Shown: piece by piece, positions 40,542-52,650 of the stretch
Layout: each line of letters starts with the position of its first letter
Numbering within the stretch: the first letter of the stretch is position 1
Assembly (NCBI GenBank): GCA_022414725.1
Contig: CM039464.1
Coordinates: 40,743,882 to 40,807,881, forward strand
DNA: 64,000 bases
Direction of reading: 5' to 3'
Source: Microglena sp. YARC
Taxonomy: Eukaryota; Chlorophyta; Chlorophyceae; Chlamydomonadales; Chlamydomonadaceae
Position numbers and translations under genes: made by a program
Notes under the pieces: generated by a model
Databases searched by the model: none
Seen by the model: the letters and a program-made list of their open reading frames with translations, nothing else
What the model was told of the DNA's origin: nothing

Positions 40542-43530
40542 GGGGGTGGGTTGTTGTGCCCAGGTCTTAAGGAGGGAGCTAAGTGCCTTGGGTAGGTGGG
40601 TGGTAGGAAGGCCCAGTTGGGAGGGGGGGACCTGGTCGTGGATGGAAGTGCCCCATGTCCCTCATGGTTTGGGCCCATGTGGTGGGTGGGTTGTGTGAGG
40701 TACTTGGCATGGCAGCTGGTTTGAGATGGCAATGAGTTTGTAGGTTCCTCTGTGTCTCTTGGCAGGGTTGAGTTTTCCCCCCGTCCAGATTAGGGAGGGG
40801 GTGAGGGGTTTGGCCTTGGGAGGCGGAGTGGCTAGTTCCATAACCCATGGGTGATTTAGGAGGGCGTTATGGCATATGTGGTTTGTGTGGGACCAAGAGA
40901 ATGGTGCACGCGGGAATATCAAGGTGTGAGCATGTATGGCACTGCCTAGTGCCCATCGAACAGCCTTGTGGGCCTCTTCAGGTTCTGGCTGGTTGAGGTG
41001 TGTGTTTCCCCCGTACCAAGGTTGGGTGTAGCAGTGGGGTCCTAAGCCAAATAGTTGGCCAATGGGGGTGGGTACAGGGTGTTGCCCATGGGGAGGTGGG
41101 GACTCATTAGGAGGGGTGATGTGTCAAGGTCCGTTTGTCATCCCCAGGGTGGACATAGCTTTGTGTATGGCAGGGGAGACATTGGAGATGGTAGTGTCTT
41201 TGTGCTGTGATAGGAGGGTGGCTGCGTCTCCAGCGAAGGTTCCTGTGCTGTGGAGGGTCCAGAGAGTGGGGGAGAGTGTGCCTTGGTGGTATGGTATCTG
41301 TGGTGGAGGAGGTGGGTTGGGAGAGGGCGTATATGACCGACACATTGGCCTGTTGGTGAGTAGATGTAGGTGGTGTGTCTCCGTTGTTGAGTTGGGGAGG
41401 GAGGTGGTGGTACCTGTCATTCAGTTGTACCAGCCTGTATGTGGTATTTGCCGGGGAGGTGGATATCCCAGTCTGGGTGGTGGTCTGCCGTGTTAATGAT
41501 GAGGTTTTGCCTGAGTTCGCTATACCATATCAAAACTCTCCTCCCTGTCCGCCGCCACTGTCCTTGTTGTTGGAGGTAGTGAGGTGGAGGTCTTGTCTGG
41601 GTGGAATGGAGGGGGAGGGGGGCTGTGGGGGTAGTTTCAGTGTTGTAGGCATGGAGGTGAGTTCCTGATATCTGTGGGGCCAACCAGCAGGGTAATTTGT
41701 TTCCTCTGTGAGATGGACGGGGGACCAAGTGACCACAATGGGGTGGCAGAGGAGTACGTGTGGGAATGCACGGGGAGGCCAGCAGATATGTAACAAGGGA
41801 GATGGTGGCAGAGAATGGTGCATGGGGCTTTCTGGACCCTCCAATATCTGTGATGGGGGTTCTCGAGGTTCGTTAGCCTTCCTCTTTTGGGCTCTGAAGC
41901 CAGGAGGTGGGTCAGGCTGTGTTGGTTTCCATATAGGAGGTGGAAGGAGCTTGGGTGGAGTTGGGGGAGCAAGAAGGGTCTGGGGTAGAGACAGCATGCA
42001 CCAGGTTCGTCGGGGAGCTGTTCTTACGGATGGTGTGGTGTTTACAGTAGGAGGCGTCAGTACATTTGTGGGTGTCATTTCTGATGAATTGCATTCTGGC
42101 AGTCCAAGCAATCTTGGGGTCAGTGCTCCAGGCTTGAGCATACTTGGTGGGGTGAAGATAGGACTCTCTGGCCCACCACATGTGTGCATTGGAGGCAGGG
42201 ATCTCCTCGATATTTATGCGTGGGGGCTGTGTTGTGGTTGGGGTAAGGATGCCGGCACTGGGGGTCAAGGTCGGGGCAGTATGGGGGCGGTGTCCCAGTT
42301 GTTAAGGTGGTGGCTGATAGTATATGTGGAGAACTTTGGTAATGTGCCGTTGGGGAATGCGTAGGTGTATGGGGGAGGGTCCTCGATGCCAAGGGCAGGG
42401 GCTGTGGCAGGAGTAGGGTTAGGGTGGGCCTTCCAGTGTGGGGGTGGAGAGCACAGGTGTAGGGCTGAGTCTGTTGAGGCAACTTTATGCCTAGTGGAGA
42501 CTCTGGTGCCATAGGTGTGGGAGAGGGTATTGGATGGGATGATTGTGGTCCCATCAGGGTCACAATGTCAGCTAGGGAAAGTAATGCCCAAGGGGATGAG
42601 GTTTTGAAAGGTTGGGGGGAAATGGTGTGTTGGGGTAAGTTCGGAGGGAGTCTTTGAAGGGGGGTTGAGTAGGGTTTCATCCTCCATTATGGATTTGGGA
42701 TGGAGGCTCTTTTTGAGGATGTGCATTTGCCTGGCAAGGTAAAGTACTGAAGTGTATGGCTGGGCAAGTAAGAAGATCCATACCCTGGAGCATAGTAGCT
42801 TCTTGGGAGGAGGGCTTGTAAGTGAGGCTGCCTAGTTTCCCCGTGTCGTTGATGGACCTAGCGAGGTGGGTTGCTGTAATTTTGAGCTAGTCCCCATTAG
42901 GAGGGAATATGCCCAATCTGCTGTCCAGGGGAGGAAGACACTAGCAGTTGGAATCGAGGGTGGTCACAGCATTTTTTAGTGCCAGGTCCCATAAGGCCTT
43001 GTCTAAGATGCCTATATCCAGAGTAGCTGTAAGGGTGCTAACGGTCATGAGGGTAGGTGATGGCAGCTTAAATACACGTGGTGATGAGTCTGAGACATTG
43101 GAGAGGGGTGGCGCCTTTTGGTTTGCAGTGGTGAGGCTTTGTGTCCTTTACTATGTTATGAGGGCCAAGCTTTGTTTTCATGAGGGGTCTCTCCAGTTTA
43201 GGGTGAAGGCTAACCGGCACCGCCTAGATACTTGTATGGTTCATTGGGGAAGGTATGTAGCCATGTGTCGTTAATGAGGATGGTGTTGTGGAGAGTTTTG
43301 GTTAGGGCCTTGTGGTTTGGTTGGATCCTTGGGGTGGGAGGCCATGCAATATGCCGTGATCATGCCTTTACCCCCGTTAAGAGGAATCCCAGACCAAGTT
43401 ACTGAATTTTTGGTTGGCACTTTAAGGCATTGTACCTGAGGTGTCTGCTGTGTTAGTGACCAGCACTGGTGTTCAGCCCAAACCCTAGGCTACCTGTTTT
43501 TTTATCTTGGTCCGTATTGGGATGTTGAGA

Positions 43531-44115
43531 TTATGCCTTGCTGTAATCCTGCCCCGGCTGTAGCCATCTGAGGAGAGGTTTGATGAAGATGATGAAAGAG
43601 TTAGGGGGAGAGGTGTCACCTTGGATGGTGCTTCTTGTGATTTGAATTGGTTTGCCTTGAGTTGTTGTTTTGAGGTACATGTGGGTAGTAACCCGTTTGT
43701 AAATTCCCTTCAAACTGTTTCCAATTGACATCTACGGTGATTCCAAGGTCATACATAGTTTGGAGCAGGCTTGTCATGGGTCCACCATGATTAGCACGAT
43801 GAGAAGTTCAAAGTAGGCAGCAAACAGGTCTCTTTTTGAGTGGGCCAGCATCCTCGATGTCATGTAGGAGGTGGGTGGAGCTCTTATGGGTGCTTCTGTT
43901 CTGTCCTGATCCTCTTGGGAGTCACCTGAGGACTTGGTATTGGTCCACAGTATTTGGACATCACTGTTTAACCATGTTAGTCCACAATTTACCCATCGTG
44001 TTGTTTGAGGCGCAATAGGTCTGCAGTGGTTGGCTTGGGTGGGGCTCCTTCTTGTAAAGCATGATGGTGTTTGGGAGGTCCTTCCAGCAAATGGGGGTGT
44101 AGCGGTGATCCACAT
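43531..44115 (-). pseudogene. LINE reverse transcriptase core fragments
   Basis: Near 44090-44020 one frame gives WKDLPNTIMLYKKE and an overlapping frame gives QANHCRPIAPQTT, the two halves of the RT motif W..(x)...IxLxxKKG...P.NYRPIxL. At 43660-43590, ITRSTIQGDT and FIIFIKPLLRWLQ match the (I/V)QGDxLSPLLFxxxxEPL motif. The catalytic (Y/F)ADD could not be located, consistent with decay. 44640-44880 contains related but scrambled coding sequence. Confidence 0.65.
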
Positions 44116-44957
44116 AAGCCAAACATTTTATGTATGGTGTGGTGCCAAGACGCAGGGGAGGCAGGTTAGTAGTTCAATTGGGGATCCGTCTGGGCCAGCT
44201 GTTTTGCTTTTTTGCTACGTGTTGGATGCATGTTTGGTAAATTAGAGAATCCATGAGGTAGGGGTAGGATGGGTTGGAGTGTTGGTGGGGTGGGCCTTGT
44301 TTCTAGGGAGAATGTGTCTAGCAGGAGGCCCATGGAGGGGGGGGCGGTCCTGTCTGTCCTGGGTAAGTATTTGCGGTGCCCGTGTGGTGAGGGGGGGCGA
44401 TCAAAGTGTCCAGTGTGCTCCCCAACGATGTCCAGGGGTCATTAGTGGATCGTTTGTGTTGGCCAGTGGTGGGGTCTTGAGGGTCTGGGTGATCGTCGGA
44501 TTATCTAGAGGTTTTGAAGATGTTTCTGTGGGCTTGTTAGGTTGTTGATGTTTGGGTCATGAGCCTGCTTTGCCAGGTGGCGGTAGCTGTTTGTCTGCTG
44601 TTTGTGAGAATTCTCGGAGGGCAGGGAGGGCCTTCATCGAGGGATATTATTGATTGCAGCCAAGAGTGAGGCATGGTCTGAGAGGAAGCTGGATATGGGT
44701 GGAGGGTGGTAGGATGGTTGGCATGTTTCTAGGAGAGTAGAATGGGCGGTGTGGTAGGAGTTGGGGTCGGTGGTAGGAGTTTCCTGTACGTCTTAAATTG
44801 TTGGATATGGAGTTGATTTTGCGTGGGCCTTTGCTTTCTCTCTGTAAATGGAAGTGCCCCCTGGGAGAGGGCAAGGTTTCAAGAAAGACATCAGTGGTGA
44901 GGGAGGCCAGAATAAGTAACTAGGAATAAAGTGGATAAGGTTCCAATCTCTCCGGCG

Positions 44958-45957
44958 NNNNNNNNNNNNNNNNNNNNNNNNNNNNNNNNNNNNNNNNNNN
45001 NNNNNNNNNNNNNNNNNNNNNNNNNNNNNNNNNNNNNNNNNNNNNNNNNNNNNNNNNNNNNNNNNNNNNNNNNNNNNNNNNNNNNNNNNNNNNNNNNNNN
45101 NNNNNNNNNNNNNNNNNNNNNNNNNNNNNNNNNNNNNNNNNNNNNNNNNNNNNNNNNNNNNNNNNNNNNNNNNNNNNNNNNNNNNNNNNNNNNNNNNNNN
45201 NNNNNNNNNNNNNNNNNNNNNNNNNNNNNNNNNNNNNNNNNNNNNNNNNNNNNNNNNNNNNNNNNNNNNNNNNNNNNNNNNNNNNNNNNNNNNNNNNNNN
45301 NNNNNNNNNNNNNNNNNNNNNNNNNNNNNNNNNNNNNNNNNNNNNNNNNNNNNNNNNNNNNNNNNNNNNNNNNNNNNNNNNNNNNNNNNNNNNNNNNNNN
45401 NNNNNNNNNNNNNNNNNNNNNNNNNNNNNNNNNNNNNNNNNNNNNNNNNNNNNNNNNNNNNNNNNNNNNNNNNNNNNNNNNNNNNNNNNNNNNNNNNNNN
45501 NNNNNNNNNNNNNNNNNNNNNNNNNNNNNNNNNNNNNNNNNNNNNNNNNNNNNNNNNNNNNNNNNNNNNNNNNNNNNNNNNNNNNNNNNNNNNNNNNNNN
45601 NNNNNNNNNNNNNNNNNNNNNNNNNNNNNNNNNNNNNNNNNNNNNNNNNNNNNNNNNNNNNNNNNNNNNNNNNNNNNNNNNNNNNNNNNNNNNNNNNNNN
45701 NNNNNNNNNNNNNNNNNNNNNNNNNNNNNNNNNNNNNNNNNNNNNNNNNNNNNNNNNNNNNNNNNNNNNNNNNNNNNNNNNNNNNNNNNNNNNNNNNNNN
45801 NNNNNNNNNNNNNNNNNNNNNNNNNNNNNNNNNNNNNNNNNNNNNNNNNNNNNNNNNNNNNNNNNNNNNNNNNNNNNNNNNNNNNNNNNNNNNNNNNNNN
45901 NNNNNNNNNNNNNNNNNNNNNNNNNNNNNNNNNNNNNNNNNNNNNNNNNNNNNNNNN
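44958..45957. other. Assembly gap (1000 N)
   Basis: Exactly 1000 undetermined bases, which suggests a default scaffold gap and not a measured length. The 5' part of the LINE probably lies in it. Confidence 0.99.
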
Positions 45958-46042
45958 AGGTAAGAGAGTTCTGATTAATCTCAACAAACCTTTCGGCTGC
46001 TCAAGACACAGAGTTCACCCCTAGATTCATTGATCATTCCAG

Positions 46043-46153
46043 GTTATGCCGCAGGGTGAGGATGGCCAGTTGCACTTCGACGGATTCATTGCCACCGTTG
46101 ACGAAACAGGTCTAACTGCAAAAGACTGGTGGCTTAACGAGCTGATGCCATAA
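46043..46153 (+). CDS. Terminal exon candidate with an EF-hand-like segment
   Basis: After a good acceptor (TTGATCATTCCAG) the frame reads VMPQGEDGQLHFDGFIATVD, then ETGLTAKDWWLNELMP and a stop. EDGQLHFDGFI has the Gly-x-Leu core of an EF-hand calcium loop, but the first Asp is missing and the position-12 Glu is Gly, so binding would be weak or absent. The upstream exons would lie in the gap. A short, single-exon observation. Confidence 0.35.
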   Translation, partial: VMPQGEDGQLHFDGFIATVDETGLTAKDWWLNELMP

Positions 46154-46639
46154 CGGTTGGACAAGAGCGGTGCTGAGATCAAGGCCCAGGCCGGCCCCGA
46201 GTTACACTTCAAGTTGGTCCCAGGGCCGCCCGAATTTACCACTTCAAGTTGGTTTACCACCTTAAGTTGGAAGCGGTAACATCCTGCATCACGGTAGGGC
46301 AGCTTTCGTCCTGCTTACATGTGCGCAAAAGGCATTATGGTGCTGCCCTTTCCTAAGCCTTTTGATACTCTAAGTAGGACCTAGACACTGATTCTCCCTA
46401 GCCGCAGATGATTTAGTTATTTTATAGTTATCGTGACAGCATGGATTGGGTGTATATGTACAGACATCATTTTCATTATATTGGGCCATGCACTTGTTCT
46501 ATCTGTTGTGTGATGGTCACCGTCCTCGCTGTTTCGTACATGGTGTTCGAGTGACGACCTATCCCAACTTCCGGACTGTAAGAAGAAACCTGTACTGGAT
46601 TTGATTGTTATATGGATTTTAGCTAACTCTGGGATCTCA

Positions 46640-46720
46640 CCATCTACTTGAAACTGGAAACTTGGTAAACATGCTCCAAGCCAGCGCTCGCCGTCTTGGG
46701 CAGTAAACATACCAGTAATC
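46640..46720 (+). repeat. R1 family, distant copy
   Basis: GGAAACTTGGTAAACATGCT, CCAAGCCAGCGCTCGCCGTC, TTGGGCAGTAAAC: the R1 core with the TTTGGCTG segment deleted, 24 kb from the other copies. Confidence 0.6.
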
Positions 46721-47634
46721 AATCCGAATAATATGTCTACCCTGTCCAAGTCCTCATGAATAACCCTTATATAAAGGGGTTGGCGGCGAAAAATGTGTGA
46801 AACAGCTTTGCCAGTCGTGTCTAGGATCGCTCCTTCCTGACGACCTTGCTGCAACTACAAAAACTCTCCTCGACCACTCATGGATTCACTATTGGACCTA
46901 GACCACAGTGCTGAATTTTATACTACTTGAAGTCTGGTAGGCAGCAAATCTCACACTATTCGTTCTATAGCACAGTTTAGAATGGATTCCATTGGCTGAA
47001 CCAGAAAGAATGAGGGTGTCGATAGAGCACACATCCTCGCTCGTAGACAAACTGTCAAATGTTGGGTTCCAAAAATCCTGAGGATGGAAAGCATATGCTT
47101 TGAGTGCCCTTTTTATAATGATATTCGCCTTCGCTTACAACGAAGCTGTTTACAGATATTTATTAGGCATGTCCAGAGATACCGACTTAAAAACCGTATG
47201 GAATGTTTGGAATTCTGCGATTCCACAATTCAGAACCTTTAGAAATGGAATGGCACTTTGGTATTTTTGGGGGACAACCTGCCGACCTATCTTTTTCTTA
47301 CTTGTAGAAGGGGCAAGGACAGGATAGCCCTGGACTGCTTAGTGGCCACCGGTAATTTTAATATCCTTTTCTTCTTCTTGTGAAACTTCTCCATTTGTTA
47401 GCTGTTCTTTAACCTCCGCGCACTGCAAGTGGTTGAGATCTGGGTCCTGCTTCTAGGGGGTTATATAGCGCCACCAAAACGGTGGTTGGGAAGTTTGGTT
47501 TGTTTGTCCCCGTGCATCAACCCTGATGTAATGCGTTTTTGCTTTGTGGTGCTTTTTCTTTTTGTATAAAGCCAGAGTCTCATACACCCATCGCGGTGTC
47601 AATTGAGACTTTAGACATGTATATGTAATGTATC

Positions 47635-49301
47635 CGGGTACTACATTCTGTCAATTTGGTCTGCCGTTTCGGCGCACTTGCCATTATTTTGACGCCCAAG
47701 GCGCAGTTGCCTTCAAAAAAAGTGCGCGTCTCCGAAAAATGCGCACTCACCTCTTTAAAACTGCGCGTTTCGCTTGCACCACTTTTTCAATTAGTGCGCT
47801 ATTGGTCAAGTTTTTGCATGAGTGCTGGTGACACAGGGGTCAAGTCCTGACAGGCGATGGAGGTTGCTGCAAGGACAAGGAGACGCCGTGTTGTGGAAAA
47901 GGCACAGACACAGGGAACCGCTGTTTCAACAAATTAACACCGACCAAATATCGCTTGAATTATTAACACATGTAGCCAAGTCTGTAATGTACGGGAAGGC
48001 AACAACCTTGAGAATGCGTAGCTCGCACTAAGAAATTGAGTCATTCATCTGGTTGGCTGCACTGCTGGCTGGAACTGGTACATATACTATTCGACTCCAA
48101 AGGGCGGGACAAGGGACACAATCAGGCTATCATACCCCAAATCGCACCACACGGATGGGCGAGCGGGGGGTCCTGGTGGAGGAGGCATGGAGCACTTAGG
48201 CCGCAGAGAGGTGGCAGCCAGTCCAGCAGCGTTGGCCCCTTCCGCTTCGGGGACACCTCGGGGAAGACACCCACTGACGATATGGGATGAAATAGAAGTC
48301 AGCAGAGGAAAGGGGAAAGCAATGTGATTCTGGCTGTAATCGAGAAAGCGAAGTAACCTTAAATTTTTATAACCCAGTCATGCGATACGTCCGGCTAAAC
48401 GAGGGACGCTTTCTTCAATAAGCTCAGGTCAGACATTTCAGCAGAGCACGAGGCAGTCAAACTTGCTTCTGCTCAGATGGATGCATTAGCAAGCTTAGTC
48501 TTTTAGTCATGGTTGCCGGACATCTCGAGGTGCAGGTGCTAGGGGCAGTGGCGGACGAGGAGGCGAGGGGCTGGGAGCTAGGGGCCAGAGAGCAGGGTCG
48601 ACACTCCAACTCCGACTGCACAAAGTGGAATGAAAATTAGGTAAGAAAACTCGAAGTCAGCCCAGAATAGCGAATCAAAAAGCAACTCGCAATTCAACGA
48701 GTCAACTCGCAAGTCAGCAATTAGCTAATCGACTGGTCTAATCACAAGCATCAAACTTACTTTGTTTCCACAAGCTTGCTGCAGCGAGCAGTGGTGAACT
48801 GGCGACAGCAGGCAGCGACGAGGAGGCTAGGGCACGGAGCTAGGGGTAGAGAGGAGGACAGAGGCGAACTGGCGATGACAGAGATCGGGAATGAAAGCAG
48901 AATTATGCCATTGAGATTCCGAATTGACTTGACTGAGGCGATTGGGCGGTTGCAGTTCTGTTACAATTCAAATCCACGTTGCAGGTTTGCAGTTACCTTT
49001 CAGCCACCAGTGCAGCCATTATTACTCTTGTGAACAGCCTCAATTTGAAAGTCACTCACTCACTGAGTGAGTATCACTCTATCCTGATTTTTTTTTTTTT
49101 TTTTTTTTCTGGGGGGTGGGAAAGAGAGAAAGCGCACAAAGCGCAGAAAGCGCACAGTCAGTAAAAATAGGAGAGCGCACAGGTAGTCAAAAAAACTGCC
49201 CGGAGCGCGCAGAGGGTGTTAAAAAAACTGCCCGTTTAGCGCAGTCGGGCTCCAAAACCCTGCCCGTTTTCGCGCAGTCGCGCGCGCGATGTAGTACCCT
49301 G
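47635..49301. mobile_element. Possible 1.67-kb hAT-like non-autonomous element
   Basis: The left end at 47635 (CGGGTACTACATTCTGTCAA) matches the left end of MITE copy 1. The right end at 49301 (AAACTGCCCGTTTAGCGCAG, GATGTAGTACCCTG) matches its right end. Neither has a closer partner, and the outside octamers AATGTATC (47627-47634) and AATGTAAT (49302-49309) agree in 6 of 8. This suggests one element whose ends were copied to make the 193-bp MITEs. No transposase frame is present between. The alternative is two independent truncated MITEs. Confidence 0.45.
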
Positions 49302-50299
49302 AATGTAATGTAATGTAATGTTATGATGTCCAAGTACTCTTCTCTAGTACATATACCGAGCCATAACGTTACAACCGCAATTAGTAACTAGGATGGTCGG
49401 CAGGCTGTGCTGCTGCCCAGTCTCGGCAGTTATTTTCTGAGTTTATGTAACGAACCCTCTCTCTAATTAGGACTTTTTCTTTTTACCATTAAACCTGGCT
49501 GGGTATTAACTGGAGCCCTTATAAACTGCATCGACTGGACTTGAACATGATCTGTTCTTCAGTTGGTACGGTACACTCTTTTGTTTAAATTTTAAACAGA
49601 CAACCAAATCATCCTATATGTAGAAATGTACACTCCGTCCCTGTGTGGGAAGGTTAACCGATCAAGTGACGTGATGCTGTCACGGGCGAGGACGATGTTG
49701 ATATGAACGTCGATGGCCCTGCCTTCCAGCCCAACGATAGGACGTGAGTGAGACTAACAGGATGCCCTCTTTCACGAACTCAGGGCCCCCGTCGGTTAAA
49801 CGATTGTTTGGGGCTCAGTCATCAGTGCTGTTCTTTTTAAAAGCCCTTCCTATATATACGGTTGGCCGAGTCCATTTAAACCTATTTGGACTACCCCTGG
49901 ACTGTAACTTACATACAGCCCTTGGTTGGGTATTTCGTACTTTCTCTGTCTCTGTCTCTCTGATAAACAGTGTAACACAATTGAATTGCGGTCCAGCCTC
50001 ATAGTAATCAAATACAACAAAAATACAATTAGGAATAATACATAGAGTCAAAGCTATTATTGAGAAAGTAAAGTAAGCCATCTAACTTAGATCCGGTGTG
50101 GGTTTGGGTTTGGGTGGGGGGGGGGGGGGGGGGTAGGTGGGGGGCACACACAAAAACCGATTCCAACTCAAAAATTGGAACAATTCTAAAAGGCACAATT
50201 CTAGCCCAGAAAAGAAGCTAAATATCCAAGCATTTTTTTTTTTGCATAAAAAGAAACTAGGCAAACTAAGCTAGAAGGTGCTAGTTCGTCATTCTATGT

Positions 50300-51230
50300 G
50301 TCTATGTATAAGGCGTCTTAGATGTCTGCCCTCCGGCTTGTCCTGTATTGGGCCTGTAGTTACCAATCTTGATACATGTTAATGGCTTCAAGATCATCCT
50401 TAAGTGTGTGAATGATGGTCTGGCCTCGTTGCCTCGGTTGACTCTGAGCAAGAGGTGTGTGAGTGGCAAAGAGCATTTGCTTGATGATGCGCGAGGCATG
50501 TCGCCTGGCTATGTGTCCTCGGAACCTCAGTATAATTATCTAATGATGTTGGGAATATCCCTATGGTTGGATCTCTGTCTAATGTCCTCATTCCTAACTC
50601 TGTTCAACGACATGCATAGGCACTCATGGAGTGCCACGTCGAGGCGTTGAATGAGGGATTCTGAGAGAGCCCACGTTACGCTCCCGTACAAGAGGGTGGA
50701 TGGTATGCTACCTTTTAACAACAGATTCATGATTTTTCTGGCTATGATGTGGTTTTTCCATAGCCTAACTAGAGAAGCGCAAGCCTCTCTTGTCCTAGCA
50801 ATCCTGCGTTTGACCTCCTCTTGCAGGTCCCCATCTGGTGTGGACAAGTTACCTAGGTACATGAATGAGGTAACAAAATAAATGTTGCGTCCATTCAGTG
50901 CTATGAGAGTGGGGTGAGAGGGGGAGCTAGGCAGAGGCTTGAAGTGCATAACATTTGTCTTCTTGCTTGTAGTTGATGGACATACCCCAAGTTCCTGAGG
51001 TGGTCTCATGACTCTTTAAGAGGGAGGTGAGGCCATCTTTGGAGTAGGACAGGAGGACTAGGTCATCAGCATACAAGAGGAAGGTGATGTAGTGGGTCAA
51101 AGCTTGGGGGTGGGATCTAGGGTTGCCTGAAGTGTTGAGCATTCCATTCATGTCTGATGCAATTGGGAAGCCAAGCTGGATATCCTCTAGTGAGAAACTA
51201 CTTATAACCACTTATATATCAAACAATCTT
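50300..51230 (-). pseudogene. LINE reverse transcriptase fragment (second LINE type)
   Basis: Minus strand: HYITFLLYADDLVLLSYSKD (the YADD catalytic motif and following LL.S) near 51090, then after a frameshift at about 50960 KKTNVMHF, FMYLGNLSTPDGDLQEEVKR and RIARTREACASLVRLW down to 50536, with further shifted pieces to about 50300. This is the palm-to-thumb part of a Jockey/CR1-like LINE RT. At least two frameshifts; no 5' part and no endonuclease remain. Confidence 0.85.
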
Positions 51231-51672
51231 CCTTTCCAACATGTGCACTCTCCTCCTCACATTCCTAACCTCCTTTCAAACGTCGGACGTTAACACGGGT
51301 GGCAAAATACCACCACATAACATCAGGATTCTTGACATACCCCTACAGAGAAGCACCATGTAGCCCACAATTGGCATATGCCTTTTGCATTGGCCCACTG
51401 TATGTGGAAACTGTGGCTAGCCTCACCCTCATCCATTCCCAAGAACCCAAACGCCTTCCCAACAAATGGGTAATACCAGAAGAGTTGTAGGGAAGTTCAC
51501 CAAAGGCTTGCTTAGTGGCAGCCAAAGGTCAAAAGATGAACTCATACACACCAATCCAATATTTATAGCAATGGTAACAGAAAACCTGCAAACATAGTCT
51601 CAAGTCCAAAGCATATATCGTATAATATAATCCCATCATCGCGCAGTGCACGGAAGGAAAAGGTAAGAATCA

Positions 51673-51870
51673 TTATTCCTCCCTGCACATCAGATCTTCA
51701 ATGTTAGACAGTCCAGCAATGCCTGACACCTTCCATGCCGCTTCCATCCTCAATGACCGCGCATCAAACTTTACTTTCCATTCAAAGGTCCACCTCTCTT
51801 GGCACACCACGATAGCGTCCTCCAAACTGTTTGTAGTGGGGAAGCGCTCACGCCCCATGTCATGGTAGGC
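51673..51870 (-). CDS. Minus-strand terminal exon, family not recognised
   Basis: On the minus strand an acceptor TTGTTTGCAG is followed by 65 codons, AYHDMGRERFPTTNSLEDAI, VVCQERWTFEWKVKFDARSL, RMEAAWKVSGIAGLSNIEDL, MCREE, and a stop at 51673-51675. Amino-acid composition and lack of repeats look like genuine protein. Phase 0 at the acceptor. The upstream (higher-coordinate) side is simple C-rich sequence, so the preceding exon may be distant. I do not recognise a domain. Confidence 0.4.
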   Translation of the reverse strand, partial: AYHDMGRERFPTTNSLEDAIVVCQERWTFEWKVKFDARSLRMEAAWKVSGIAGLSNIEDLMCREE

Positions 51871-51939
51871 CTGCAAACAAGGGTTGTACGCATATGTGTT
51901 TCATTGGGTTTTATGTTTGTGTTGATTTTGCTGCCCACC

Positions 51940-52640
51940 TCGCCAAAGCCACCTAAACCCTAAACCCTAACCCTGCTGCTTTACCCCCCCCCACCCCCCC
52001 ACCCCCACCCCCACCCCCCACAATACCGCTCAATCCCTCACCCCCACTTCATCCATGCTACCCCTACCCCCTTGATAACTCTCTACCACACCCACATACA
52101 TTTGCTATCCATACCACGTACCTGCACAAGCGTGGGCCATGTAGCCAAACCACAACCCACCCCCAAAGACAAATAAACACCTTCGCATCCCCCACCCCAA
52201 GTTACCCTCTCCCTAACTCATCCACACAAACGTGTACACATAACCCTCCACAACTCACCCTCTCCCATACTCCTCTACACAAACACCACCACATTCTACA
52301 CCACACCTCACCCACTCATTCATTCCCCCACACAAGCACTCCAACACAACCACGTGCATACACAAAGTGGGGTGTACCTCCACAAGTCATAATGTCTACA
52401 TCCTCCCCCCCCCCCCCCCCCCCCCCTCCCCCCCCCCCATCCCCAACCCACACCTACACATCCCCCCACACAACTAACTAACTCTTCTTCACACCCGGCC
52501 GGGATTAAGTATAACTGTACATGCGTGGGCCATGTAGCCTACGCACTGCTCCCTCAACTAGGTGGATGCTACCTCTAGTCCATACCCCCCCACACACACC
52601 CACACTCAACCCCCCACACTCCGTACCCCTAGTGACATAC
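51940..52640 (+). repeat. C/A-rich low-complexity region
   Basis: CCCTAAACCCTAAACCCTAA at about 51954-51973 (telomere-like) is followed by CCCCCACCCC runs, a 22-base C run (52405-52426) and CACA-rich sequence. GCGTGGGCCATGTAGCC occurs twice (near 52131 and 52523). No gene is seen. Confidence 0.7.
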
Positions 52641-52650
52641 CTGTACCAAC

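Larger units (their letters stand above)
38960..44930 (-). mobile_element. Degraded LINE with RT, RNase H, zinc finger and restriction-like endonuclease
   Basis: A minus-strand non-LTR retrotransposon of at least 6 kb runs up to the assembly gap. In its own 5'-3' order: RT core around 44120-43530, a long poorly conserved linker (about 43500-40560), RNase H (40510-40035), a CCHH zinc finger (about 39660-39600), a C-terminal endonuclease-like domain (39413-39165), and a 3' tail at 39030-38960 shared with the SINEs. Multiple frameshifts and stops break the frame. RNase H together with a restriction-like endonuclease downstream of the RT recalls Dualen elements of green algae, which also carry an apurinic endonuclease. 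That part, if present, would lie in or beyond the gap. Confidence 0.75.

Noticed and set aside
44920..45987. Open frames on both strands across 44920-45987
   Set aside because: These consist of the N gap and a few flanking codons.
46417..46854. 145-codon minus-strand open frame
   Set aside because: It overlaps an R1 repeat copy in antisense, has no recognisable domain or biased composition, and no splice or start support.
47628..47831. 67-codon open frame and similar ones at 28676 and 32114
   Set aside because: These are read-throughs of the GCGCA-rich MITE ends.
51954..51975. Telomere or chromosome end (CCCTAAACCCTAAACCCTAA)
   Set aside because: Only two to three units, inside C-rich simple sequence, with normal repeats on both sides. 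It is an interstitial motif.
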